From the NCBI GenBank assembly GCA_027625915.1, contig JANTQA010000023.1, forward strand, positions 12,090,001 to 12,154,000: a stretch of DNA of 64,000 nucleotides, in the 5' to 3' direction. Both the position numbers and the translations under genes were made by a program. Positions 35,109 through 46,949 of the stretch are shown here, piece after piece. The number at the start of each line of letters is the position of its first letter. The stretch's first letter is position 1. The DNA comes from Anaeramoeba flamelloides (lineage: Eukaryota; Metamonada; Anaeramoebidae). Below the pieces are notes generated by a model that was given only the letters and a program-made list of their open reading frames with translations, did not search any database and was not told the DNA's origin.

Positions 35109-38100
35109 ATGCAATCACCAACTTTAACTGCTAAAGAAGGAGAAAACAAAATTCAATTAGGAATCAGTGATGTTAAAATCTATTCAAAAGTCATGGCATC
35201 TTTTGCACAAACATCGATGGAATTAACTTTTCAAAATAATAGTGGCAAGACTTTGGAAGGAGAATTACTTTTCCCAATGCCTGAAGACGCATCTGTCTCT
35301 GGGTTTGGACTAGACATTAACGGAAAAATGGTAGAAGCTGTTCCAGTTGGTAAGATTTTGATTTCAAAAAAACATGAAAAAGACTTTAACAATTTTTTCT
35401 CCTTTTTGTTGTATCAACCCAACAATTGATCTTTTTGGATCGAAAATTTCAAACAATAAGATCCTAGTGATCAAAAACACGGTTTGAAAGGATAAAAAAT
35501 TGTTTTAAAACAGAGTAGCGTTTATGTGCTTAGAATTTTAATTTTCGACTAAAACCCTGAGCTTATGGAAGCCAATTCGATTGTAACTGTTGAGAGAAAA
35601 ATGTTGGACAGAGAAAAATAGTTGGACAGCAATTTTAATTGAGAGCATTACTGAAAATGATTTTTAATTTCTTTCGTTTGTGAAAAAACTAAAGAAAATA
35701 ACAATAATCTACTTGTTAGAATAATGACTAATGTAATTCTACTTTATCAAAACCTTATCTCTTATAATCTAAAGCAAGTTTAAAAATTACCATTTTCAGA
35801 ATTAATAGCAAACTTTACTAGAATTTGGATTTTTGTTAAAATAGCATGAGCTACTTTAGTTATCAACCATTCAAATGAGTATTCTACACACACCACAGAT
35901 TAATGAACTTGTAATACCTTTAACCCTGGATTTATAAAAAATTCACCTAGTTATAAATATGATTTGATTTTCAATTTTACTAATGTTTCCAATAAAAAAT
36001 GGTGACCAACCATTTTTCTGTTTCCAACATTTTTCTCTCAATAGTAATATAATTTCTTTGAATATTTCCCCAGAAAAACAAGCCAAACCATAAAAAAATT
36101 TACAGTTGGGAAAACAAAAGTTCAACCTGATTTTTAATTGTCTGTCTCAGGATAATTGATGTAACCATTATGGAAAAAAAGTCAAACCATTGAGGAAAAA
36201 AAGTGAAACAGGGTTTTTAATAGAACCTGAAAATTCAAAAGAAAGATCAATTAAAAAAAGAAAAAAAATTAAATAAAGAAAAAATGGAGCATTCAACCAA
36301 AGAACAGTTGAAATTTTTAATACTATCTTTTAGTTGGGTTTTTCTTTTATTGATCTTTCCTTAAAAATTGTTGCAAAATTCGATTATTTTTATGATCTCC
36401 AAAACAACTCAAAAGATTTCGATAATCAAGAACATATAAATAGTTTTTGTTTATTTCCTTAATAATAATATAATGAATTATTTTGCAAGACTAATTTATT
36501 TTCTTCTTTTAATTGATCCTACTTTCCATTCTCACAAAGGTAACCAATTAAAAATCCTGTTTATCTTTTTTGAACTGTTTTACTTTTTTTCATAAATGGT
36601 AATATAAAATGTTCCACAAAATCATATCAACCAAATAAACTCCTGTTAATTGCAAAATAAAAGGAACAAAATTTTCACTCAACTTTATCAAATAAAAGAA
36701 CAAAAAAATTAAAATACAAATAAATTATCAAAAATCCGAAATGAATAATCTAAGCTGGCTTTTGAATTCAGTATTTTATTAGTTTCCAAAGATTTTTTAT
36801 AATCATTTTTTGGAAAGCTGAATGAAAATTTTGTTTCAATTGATTTTTCAACAAAATAGTAATACCATTAACATGAAATTTATTTGGATTATTGCTTCTT
36901 CTCCAAATTTAAATATTAATTTTTATCAAAATCAAAGTAGAATTGCAAACAATATGAGAGAAAGGAGAAATTTTTTTTTACCTTCATCTTCATTTTATTA
37001 ACTTATGTTGAAACCAATAAAATATTTAATTGGTTCACTCATTATTATTATTATTATTATTGTTTCTGTAAGAAGTCAAAATTAGACTCTTTATCTTCGA
37101 TTTTACCTGACAATTCACAATTTTAAAAATCCAGATATTGGAAATTTAATGAAACAAAATTTTCTTTTGTGATCTTTTTTTCATTTTTAAAATCTGGATT
37201 TTATTTTTCTTAAAATACGGAAACAAGGTTTTATTGATATGGGTTGGATAGGGAACTATCTAATCTGTTAAAGATAGAATTTTGAAGTGACTAAATTTGA
37301 GACTTCCGATTCTAAGAGTATCTAAAGATACAGTCATCAGAAGTATTTGAATCTTAATTTAGTTTTCTAAAATATTCGGGGACAATGTTTTTTTTTTTAA
37401 AAGAATTTGTTTAAAGAGATATAAACATCTAAATTTGATTAGAATATTGTTAAAACCAAATTTTTATTCACTATTTTGATTCAGCAAACCCCCATAATCT
37501 TTTGCTAAAAATGAAAAAAAAATAAAAATATTTTCAACCTTTTATTATTTTTTAGTTACTAAAATCAAATGAATTTAAAGATTAGTCAAAGAGTGTGATA
37601 TTCACTTGTTTTTTTTTTCGGAAATTCAAATAAATAAAGAAAACCATTTTATTTTTTTTAAAAATTTAAATTTCATTTGAATTATTTTTCTTGAAAAAAT
37701 ACAACTTCCTTTTTTTCTGTACCGAGTGGAATACACATACCAACCAAAACAAACCAATTTTAAAACCAAAATTGAAATTAAACTAATTTTTTCTATGGGT
37801 TGAGAAATAAAATTTCTCTTTTTTGTTATTTTTCTTCCACCAAAAAAAGATAAAATCTAACTACTATCAATCATTAAATTTAAAATTGTTTTCTTTCTGT
37901 GTGTTTATTTGTAATTTTCCAAACCCACTTGGTAATAAATAATCACAAAGAGTAAATCTACTTAATGAAAATGAGTACCAAAACCTTGGTTTCTATTAAA
38001 GATTTAATTTTTGAAATGAAAATCTTCACTTCATTTTCCATTTTTACAAAGTTTTTTACACAAGCTTTGAAGAAAGTATTTTATTCTTTTAAATGTTAAA

Positions 38101-41100
38101 AAACTTTGTAAAATGGGTTGTACTACAAAATTTTATTCCTCTTGAGTTGTTTTAAAAGTTGATATCTGAGATTACAAAATGGGAAATTGAACTAAAAATT
38201 TTATTAAATATATTAGAATTTATCAGTAAGAAAAAAAAAAAAAATTCTTTTCATATATAAAAAAGGAAACTCAAAAAAAGTAAATGCAAAAATAATCAAA
38301 AAAATATTATTTAATAGAATAATCTTTCTCAAAACATAAAACTCTAAATTCAAAAAAAAAATAAAAATATTTAAAAAAAAAAAAATTACCTTTTCCTTTT
38401 CTCCAAAATAATAACTAATAAAAAACAAAAAACATAAACCATCAAAAACAAAAATAAAAAAATCAATAGAAAAAGTCAAAGCTAAAGTCGTATTTGAAAA
38501 AGAAGTTCGAAAAGGAGTTGATCCAGGATTGCTCGAAAAAGTAAAAGGAAATAATTTCAAAACAAGGGTATACCCAATACTCCCTAACAATTCAAGAACT
38601 GTTTCTATAACATACATTGAACCATTAAAAAGATCACCAAGGGAAACAAATGGGATCTATGATTTAATGTTACCAAAAGTGGAAAATTTAAAGTATTTTG
38701 AATTAAAATTGGAGGTTGTGTGCTCAACAATACCTGAAATTGCAGAATCCGATTTACAAGATTTAAAGTTCACACAAGAAGACAATGAAAGTGAAAAAGG
38801 AAAGGTGAATAATTTTGTATTAAATATCAAAACAAATGATGTCAATTTAACAAAGCCAATGAAATTAGTGCTTCCAAATTTCTATCGTGATAACAAATTA
38901 TATATTGAACATGATGAAGTTAGTGATCAAAACATTTTTTGTATTGAAGATTTCCCAACAGATATTGTGGTTGAAAATGAAGAGCAAAATGAAAATACAA
39001 AAAAAAACAAAAACATTCAAATTATTTGGGATTCCTCAAGAGGTGTTGCATTGACCGATCCAAAAAATGAAATTAAAGTGATTGAAATGTATTTAGACAC
39101 ATTACACAAAGAATCTGAAATTGAAATTATTACATACAAAGAGAATGTCGATCAAAAAAAAATATGGAAGTTTGATGATGATGACAAAAACAAGGAAAAA
39201 ACAATTAAAGAAATTCAAAAATTTTTAAAGGAAGGGATAATTTATGATGGATGTTCAAATTTCGAATCATTAAACTTGAATAAAAAAAATCAAAACGAAA
39301 GCAACATTGATTTAATATTGTTATTTACAAATGGATTTACAAAACTTGGAAGTGAAGAACCCACTTGGTTGAAATCATGCGCACCAATTTACACATTTTC
39401 TGACCATGTTTCAACAAACCATCCCTTTTTAAAAAAGATCTCAAATATTACAGGGGGGGAATATTTCAATTTACAACGATTAATCAAAAACCGAAAACAA
39501 AAAGAAGAATTAGTATTAGAAAAAGAAAAAGAAAAAGAAAAAGAAAAAGAAAAAGAAGAATCTGAAGAAAAGTTCCAAGATTTTGAAAAAATTATTGATC
39601 AAATAGGAAGATTTAGCTTTAGTTATCTATATTGTGAAATAGAAAATGAAGAAAACAGTGGAATTACAGAAATATACCCAAACCAACCAAAGATGGTAAC
39701 TTTAACCGATAATGGAACGGTTGATGGAGGCTTTACTTTGATCGGGAAAATTAATAAAGAAAGTGCATCCAAAATCACCATATGTTATGGAATTGGATCC
39801 AAAGTGCATCACCGCTCAGAATATTATATTGCAAAATCAGAATCAATTAATATTTTATCAGAAAAAAAAATACTGTCCAAATATTGGGCAAATGAAAAGG
39901 TGAGATCATTGTCTGTATTAGGTGCTCAAATGAAAAATGAAATCTTGGCTGTTGGCAAGAATTATGGTATTGTTACAGATAATACAAGTTTAATTGTTCT
40001 CGAAACCTTGGAACAATATTTGGAGCATGATATTGTCCCCCCAAAGAACAGTTTACCAACAATTTATGAACAATTTATGCAAAGAAGAAGGTCCATTCAA
40101 GAACAAGAAACAAAAAGAATTGAAGATAAATTAAACAGAGTGAAAGGGTGGTGGCAAACGAGAATGGGGTGGTATAATACAGACTATTATGGCCAATTCC
40201 AGAATAACGAAAAAATTAAAGAAGAAATAAAAGAACTCCAAACTCGAGTTGAAAAAAGTCAAAAAATAGTGAATCAGCAGATGAAAGAATATAACATTAT
40301 TAAAAAAAAGTATGATGAAAAAGCTAGTCAAATTAAATTAAACAAGGATGAAGAACTTATTAAGGTTGATATCCCATCCAAATTAAATCAAACTTTCAGT
40401 CCTACTACTTTTTCTTTAAGTACAAAAGTCGAAATTCCCGATTTAAATGGTTTGCCAGAACTGGGAAAAAAGGCATGGAAGGGGATTTCAGAGAATAAAG
40501 AAATAAGAGAAAGATTAAAATTTGATTGTCAACAATTAAAAAGCAACCTCGGCTTTAATGAATCCAAAATTGACCTAATTAATAAAACAATTATTGAATT
40601 AAAAAAGGATCCAGAAAAAAGACTAAAAACGCAAAACAACAAACAACAATTAGATAGTAAAGAAATGCACTCAAAACTTCTTTTTTTAAAAAAAACTGGT
40701 AAAAATAATATATCTTTGACTAGAAATTCAGCGATAAACAACTCACTCCACTCTAATTGGAATGAAATAGAAGGATTAAATGACGAAAGCACAACTCAAT
40801 CTATGGGTGGTGGTTCTGGCTCTTGCAGTGAAAGTGCTTTCAGCGAAGATGAAACGGAACTAAATCGTGAGACGGAAAAGAAGAAATCCAGTACAAGCAC
40901 CAAAAGCGGACCCACTTTACAAATCAAAGAATGGGATCCAAATGTCCCCTATATGAACGAAATCAAAAAAGGGGGGAATAGAGAAGCAAAATATAAAATT
41001 TATTTGGAACAATGCAAAAAGAATGGAACAACACCAGCGTTTTATTTAGATGTCGCAACTCATTTTTTTACCCAGGGTTGGAAAAACCTTGCATTGAGAA

Positions 41101-41834
41101 TCATTACAAATATTTTAGAATTAGGTCTCGAAAATGTCCAATTATTTAGAATCGTGGCATATAAATTAGACGCCGAGGGCTTTGCCAAGCACGCCTGTGA
41201 TTTGTTTGAAAAGATTTTGATTTTAAATCCAGAAGAGCCCCAAAGCTATCGAGACCTTGCTTTAGTTTATGCAAAGCTCGGTAAATACAATTTGACAATT
41301 GAGTATTTGATTAAGGTGATCACAGGCAAATGGAATTCCCGTTTTGATCAAATCGAATTAACAACATTGCACGAATTAAATGCACTCTTGCAAAAATATA
41401 AAAGAGAAAAGATCACCTACAATCAAGATTTATTGGCAATTCTTCCTCAAGAGTTTATCACAAATATTGAACTTGATTTAAGAATTGTTTTAGGCTGGGA
41501 TACAGATATGGTAGATATCGATCTGTGGGTTATTGAGCCAACGGCTGAAAAGTGTTATTATGGAAATAACTTGTCAGAAATTGGTGGTAAATTATCTAAG
41601 GATTTTACTCAGGGTTATGGGCCTGAAGAGTATTTATTAAAAAAGGCTCAAAAGGGATTTTATATTATACAGGCTAAATTTTTTGGAAATCACAATTCCA
41701 AATTGTCAGGGAAAACTTCTGCGGTTTTAACTTTTTATACTAATTATGGTAGAGAAAATGAAAAACAATATCAAGTTAATGTTAGATTGGAAGGTGCTAA
41801 AGACTTCATTGATGTTGCTTATGTTGAAATTTAA
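35109..41834 (+). CDS. VIT-vWA-TPR-DUF2135 protein
   Basis: CDS is join(35109..35349,38470..41834), 1201 aa. Exon 1 plus the start of exon 2 encode a VIT domain (about 1-130), with LEGELLFPMPEDASVSGFGL and, across the junction, VPVEKVKAKVVFEKEVRKG and DPGLLEKVKGNNFKTRVYPI. A vWA-like domain follows (about 262-410). Its metal site is degenerate: DSSRG at 268 instead of DxSxS, and TNG at 367-369 instead of TDG. Then come a Lys-Glu repeat (about 430-447), a coiled-coil-like charged middle, a TPR-like pair (about 985-1040) and a C-terminal DUF2135 domain (about 1080-1180), WDTDMVDIDLWVIEP...YGPEEYLLKKAQKGFYIIQA. This order resembles large bacterial VIT/vWA/TPR/DUF2135 proteins, whose function is largely unknown. 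The split Glu codon (G|AA) restores the VIT motif, supporting the 3120-nt intron. Stop is TAA with AATAAA at 41930. Not obviously secreted. Confidence 0.87.
35587..36044 (+). mobile_element. MITE family M4 (PIF/Harbinger-like), copy 2
   Basis: The 458-bp element has ends CTGTTGAGAGAAAAATG and CATTTTTCTCTCAATAG, flanked by TAA on both sides. It is the same length and orientation as 13148-13605, with only scattered substitutions over the interior. Confidence 0.88.
36643..36859. mobile_element. MITE family M6, copy C
   Basis: It starts CTGTTAATTGCAAAATAAAA and ends TTTTTCAACAAAATAG, with GGAAAGCTGAATGAAAATTT in the right inverted repeat. TA is present on the right and changed to TC on the left. 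It is 217 bp. Confidence 0.78.
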
Positions 41835-43599
41835 CTTTTTTTTTTTTTGTTATTCTTTAATTACTTTTTTTTTATTTATTTTTTCACTTGAACTTTTTTG
41901 TTACTACTTTTTTTCAAGTATATTTTTTCAATAAAATTTGAAAAATAATTTGTTTTTTTCTAATTTTCTTTAATAATATTAAAATCTAATTTTTATTCAG
42001 ATAGTAGTGAAAAAAATACACACATAAAAAAAATACCTGAAAAGGTTTGTAATTGTGAATATTAGGATAATTAATGTGTAATTTCTTTTATTTAAAATCA
42101 AATTCTTTTTTTTTTTTTTATAGGTCCAAACTTTTAAAATTATAACTTATCACTAATTAAAATGATGATTAATGAAATTACACTTGTTCAAAACATCATT
42201 CATTCAATAAAAATACAAGAATAAAAAATTATCATTTTCCAAACTCTAGTAGACCTCTATATATCCAATTATTTTTCAAAAAAAAATAGATCTACTAATG
42301 CTATTAAACAATTACATAGGTATTCTATAGACTCCCTACTTTAATAAACTTTAGGTAGGTTTATTACTTGGTTCATGATAAACTTGGGTTATTTATAAAC
42401 AGGATTTAATTTAAAATATTTACAATGATACAACAATTTCACTAAAAATTCAAAATTAAAAATCTTGTATATTATTTTTTTCACGACTATACTTAAAACT
42501 TTAACGATTATTATGATTATTAAATTTATATTAACTTTTTATTGATTTATAAAATAGAAAAATAATTGTACTTTGTTTTGTTTTTATGTTCCAATAAAAT
42601 TTTATCTTAAGAATTTTTAGTTATAATATTAAATAATTAGAACTCCTCCAAAAAAATTGACATTAACCGGTAATAATATATTGAAAAAAAAATATCCTTT
42701 AGTATTCAAGAACAACGAATAATTTAATCTTATGAAATAATTCAATTGTTTATGATTCTAAACCTTTTAAAACCTCGATTTTGAAAAATTAAAAAAAAAT
42801 AAAGAAAAAAACTAAAAAAAACAGTAATCACAATTTTTGAAAAGAAAAACATGAATTTTTTATTACTGAACTTTTAACTGAAAAAGAGTTTTTTTTGCTA
42901 ACAACTAAATGGAATTTAGAAGAAATTAAATAGTAATAATTTTATTAATATTTATTTGTAATTTTATTGTATAGTTTTGTTTTAACTATTCCTTTCAAAA
43001 AAAAAAAAAAAAAAAAAAAAAAATTGTGATTATATATAAAGAAAAGCTCCAGATTGTAACCATTTAATATTTTAAAATTTTGTATGAAGACCTATTATAA
43101 AATCATCTAAAGTTTTGTCAGATGCCCAAATATATCAAAAATCAAATGGATTTAGTAAAATCAAAGTTTTTACTCAATATTTTTTTTTTCATTTTCTTTT
43201 TGAAAATCATTTAGTGTTTTTTTGAGATTTTTTTACCTTTTTTATTTTATTGTAAAAAAATTTTGATTTTACTAATAAATAAATAACTCTAGAAAATAGA
43301 AAGTTGCGTAGCACGAGCATGATCAAAATAAAATTGAAAAAAAAAAAAGTTCGACAAAACTAATACTCTGATTACTAGTTCATCCCTTTTTTGTATTAAG
43401 GTTTATTTAAAATATCATTAAAATTCCAAGAAATTAAACAAATTCATGAGTGATTTTATTTATTTTTGACAGTCTAACGACCCTTTTTAGAAGTCACTAA
43501 TCAAGAAAAAAAAGATTTTTTTTTTTTTTTATTATTATTAAAAAGAGTTGATTCACCAAAATTACCTTCTCTTTGCCTTTAGGTGGTTTTTAATTTGAT

Positions 43600-44245
43600 T
43601 TTTATAATTAGAAAATCAATAGATTTTATCTTAGTTTTTTTTTTACTTTTTGAAATAAACCCAAAATTTATTAACATTTTCTGTTTATTTCAAAAAGCAA
43701 AAAAAAAACCTAGAACACTTCACAGATAATACAGAAAACATCGAGAAAACTGCATGTAATTTTTTCAGAATTTAATAGAATTAGAAAATATACAGAAAAT
43801 TAAATAAATTTTCGGTTTATTTCTTCAATTAAAAATAAAACGGTCGTTAGGTTTTCTTAAGTTAACAGTTTATTTTTACAATTTATTCATTTTCCAAATA
43901 AAAAGAAAACTTTAAGAAAACTACTGTTAGGTTTTTTATTACTTTAGAAATGAAAAGAAAATTAAATAAATTTTATTCACATTTCAAAAAATTAAAAACA
44001 AAAACGCTATTCGCTTTTCTTGAGTTTTTTGTTTATTTGGAAAATCAATAAATGGTAAAAATAAAATAAAAAACCTAAAGGAATTCGATAGATTTCATAA
44101 ATGAAATAGAAAACCTCAAGAAAACAGCTTTTAGGTTTTTCAGAATTAAAAATTATTGAGTAAAATCAAATATTTTACACTACTCTTTTAAATACTGGAA
44201 AAGCTGGGTACTCTAAGGTACTCTACGGCACTTAACAGACATTTT
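43600..44245. repeat. Foldback repeat cluster M9, long copy
   Basis: It contains repeated AAAAAACCTAGAACACTTC, GGTTTTCTTAAGTTAACAGT and AAATAAAAAGAAAACTTTAA blocks in both orientations. The right border is a paired motif, GGTACTCTAAGGTACTCTAC followed by GGCACTTA. The overall plan is that of the PSMB4 intron copy. Confidence 0.7.
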
Positions 44246-44319
44246 GGTTCAGTTTTTCAGATTGAAAATAACTGTAGTAATCAAAATCGGAAAATATACA
44301 ACTTCCCTTAATGGACTAG

Positions 44320-45779
44320 TAAACTAAAAAAAATCTTCAAATAAATCCACTAACGAATTCAAAAAAATTTTACCGCATCTTGAAATTGAAAACAAAGTAA
44401 AAATCTGATAACTACAATAAAATCAGAACTTATTTTTAATACAATTTTCAGAAATGAATTATTGTTTTTAAAAGTCTGATCCATTTTACTCATTTTTGAA
44501 AAGTTAGAAATTAAACATATTTCTGAATTATTTAAAGAAAAATATTTTCTATGAAAGAAGATTGAAATCTTATTGCCTATAAAGGAAGTATACAAAAATA
44601 CACTTTAAAAATAAAACCACTAAGTTCTAAAATAACTAAGTTTAAAAAATCTACTTAATCTGAAAAAAAAATACAATAATTATTTTAATTTTATAAAAAA
44701 TATAATTTTAAGATTCAAAGAACAGAACAAATCTATTTTTTCTTGGGATTAAATGAAAAAATCTGAGAAAAAGAACCAAAACATACGAATTAAAAATTCT
44801 CCCGAAATACTTTTTTAAAACATAGAAAATTCAATTTATATTCTAGAGATATACTTTTTAATTTGATTATTGATAATCAATATAAATAATATCTCAATCT
44901 TAATTATTTCAGTAAGTCATTAACAATCCAATGATTAAATTTATCAATAGAATTTACAATTGTTTCTCAATTTTGTAAGTATTTTGCAACAAATAAAACA
45001 ATTTAAATGTATATTTCTAATAAAAAATAATACTAAAAATTATCAATTAACTGATTTTAATACAAACAGTTCCTTGTTTATACTCTCTTTATTTGAAAAA
45101 GTATTTTGACAAGTCTTTTAAATTTCAAGAAATTTAATAAATATTTGTGAATAAAATAAATGTTCAAATTTTTTAGATCTTCAAGGATACAATATTTGAT
45201 TTATTTTTATTGTATTTTTAAAATAAGATTAAATCCACAGCGTTACTTGTTCATAAAGGCACTCAGAAATTACTAAAAGTGAGATTTCTTCAAAATTAAA
45301 TTTTTTGGCAAATTTTTATTTTTCTAATTTGATCCGAAAACCCAACAAAAAAGGATCAGATCTTTTGACTGAAAATTTAATGGGGGAAAATGAACTTCTT
45401 TTAAAAATAATTATTCATTTCTCTAAATTTGATCAATGAAGTTGCATATTGGGGTTTAATTGTGTCCTTATGTAAATACTATTTGTTGCAAAATAAATGG
45501 AACAAAATTTTCATTTAGCTTTCCAAAAAAGAGTTATATAAATCATGTAACCTTTCAATTTTTTAATTCCAGTATATCAGCTTAAATGATTAATTTTCTG
45601 AGATATAATGGCGGACTTTGATGTTTTTTTTAATTCTTGGGATGTGATTATTTTGGAAAGCTGAAGGAAAATTTTGATCTTTTTATTTTACAATTAACAG
45701 TAATTACTCTATTACCTTTGGGAAAAAAAAAACAATAAGAGTTACTAGTCCCTTAAAATGAAATAAAAAGTTTTTTTGT
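44320..45779 (+). repeat. Long direct repeat, copy 1 (with M6 insertion)
   Basis: It is collinear with about 48588-49839, for example ATTTCAAGAAATTTAATAAA, AAAGGATCAGATCTTTTGAC and GTTACTAGTCCCTTAAAA in the same order. Similarity is diverged (many substitutions and indels). Copy 1 carries the M6 element at 45479-45700 that copy 2 lacks. Confidence 0.8.
45479..45700. mobile_element. MITE family M6, copy D, with a readable empty site
   Basis: It starts CTATTTGTTGCAAAATAAAT and ends TTTTACAATTAACAG, flanked by TA (45477 and 45701). The matching place in the second direct-repeat copy (TA at 49765) has just one TA and no insert. Confidence 0.9.
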
Positions 45780-45840
45780 TGTTTTGCTATATTTATCATT
45801 CAGAGTTTTTTTCCAATATTTCAGTTTTAAGAGACTAGTT

Positions 45841-46134
45841 AACATTTTCAAAGCTATTAGTTATTATCTATCAAAGTAAATATCTCCAAGTTGAATTAAA
45901 CTAAAATTCATCCTTCAGTTCATTTGGAATTAATTAACTACACAACTCACTTTTTCTTCTTGACTAGATATTTTTAAAAAAGGTAGTTATACTGACAACA
46001 ATAAATACAATAACCCCAAGACTGTTAAGTTCAGGAACTTTAATTATATTTTAAATAAACCTTATTACTAAAGATGAAAGGTTTATGAACGGAGTAGTTT
46101 GATCTAACTTTTTTTTTTTACAATTTTCTATTTT
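45841..46134 (+). repeat. Inverted repeat flanking HECT exon 1, left arm
   Basis: AACATTTTCAAAGCTATTAG through GGAGTAGTTTGATCTAACTT is nearly identical to the reverse complement of 47480-47772. Only about a dozen differences are seen over roughly 275 aligned bases. It carries no terminal repeats typical of the MITE families and no ORF. Confidence 0.88.
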
Positions 46135-46399
46135 AATCTTAATGTACTTTAAGGGTCAATTTATTTTTCAAATTGCAATAATTCATACAACACTAACAAG
46201 AACCTTAAAACTATTTTTCAAAATGAAAGATTAAATTTTATCAAATTTGCAATAAAATAAATAACTGGAGATTATTTATTTTTTTTCATTCACACTACCC
46301 ACACCAGAGGAATTTTGTAAATTTTTATCAAACAAGATCGTTTCTTTCCAAGGAGAAACACAAACCAGTCAAAGAATCTACAAAACAAGATCCATTTAA

Positions 46400-46949
46400 A
46401 TGAATATTGACCACATTATTGATGCTTTAAAAACAAAGGAAACAAGATCTGTGAGTGAGTCTTTAATTAATTTAGCATCAACACTCTTGATCATCCCCGA
46501 GTCTTATTTGGATGAAAAGTCTTTAATCAAATTGAGTAATACAATTGGCTCTTTAGTCGACAGTTCACCAAACCTCTTAATTCAACAGTATTGTTACAGG
46601 TGCTTTATTAATATTGTCGAAAGGTTTCCTGAAATTTCCAGGTTCATTGCCAAAATCTCGTTGCCTTATTTGATCCAAAATCTCAATAAAATAACATCTG
46701 TCGACGTTTCGCAAGAAGTTGCCGCCTTAGTTGAAAAGCTTACACACAAAAACGCAGGTTTAGTATTAACTTCGGGTGGCGTACATGCAAGCCTGTCCTT
46801 TCTTATTTTTTTTGATCTCACAACACAAAGAAAATTAAGTTTGGCTGTCAGGTTTATGACTAAAGAGCCCTTAAAGGGTGTCGAAGAGCACATCGAAAAT
46901 TCAATACCATTAATTTCAAAAATCTTAAATGCAACTAATGACGAAAAAG
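46400..46949 (+). CDS. HECT ligase gene, exon 1
   Basis: This exon encodes residues 1-183 and one base of codon 184. The ORF would read past the GTATGT donor at 46950 into Phe-rich intron translation. It is fully enclosed between the arms of a strongly conserved inverted repeat, an unusual placement for a constitutive exon. Confidence 0.9.

Larger units (their letters stand above)
35350..38469 (+). other. Long 3120-nt intron of the VIT/vWA gene
   Basis: Donor is GTAAGATTTT and acceptor TCAATAG. The intron falls inside the VIT domain. It contains the M4 element (35587-36044) and an M6 element (36643-36859). It has (TTA)n near 37046 and otherwise AT-rich sequence; no nested gene is recognised. 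Confidence 0.83.
41835..46399. other. Intergenic region upstream of the HECT ligase gene
   Basis: It holds the M9 cluster (about 43600-44245), the first copy of a long direct repeat (about 44320-45779) with an M6 insertion, and the left arm of an inverted repeat (45841-46134). A faint, decayed echo of M4 may lie at about 42140-42440. No gene is supported. The promoter of the HECT gene should lie in the last few hundred bases, between the inverted-repeat arm and the start. Confidence 0.6.

Noticed and set aside
38529-38534. Annotating the VIT/vWA protein from the in-frame initiation codon at 38529
   Set aside because: The codon is CTC/TTG-like context rather than a true start, and the VIT domain clearly begins in exon 1 at 35109.
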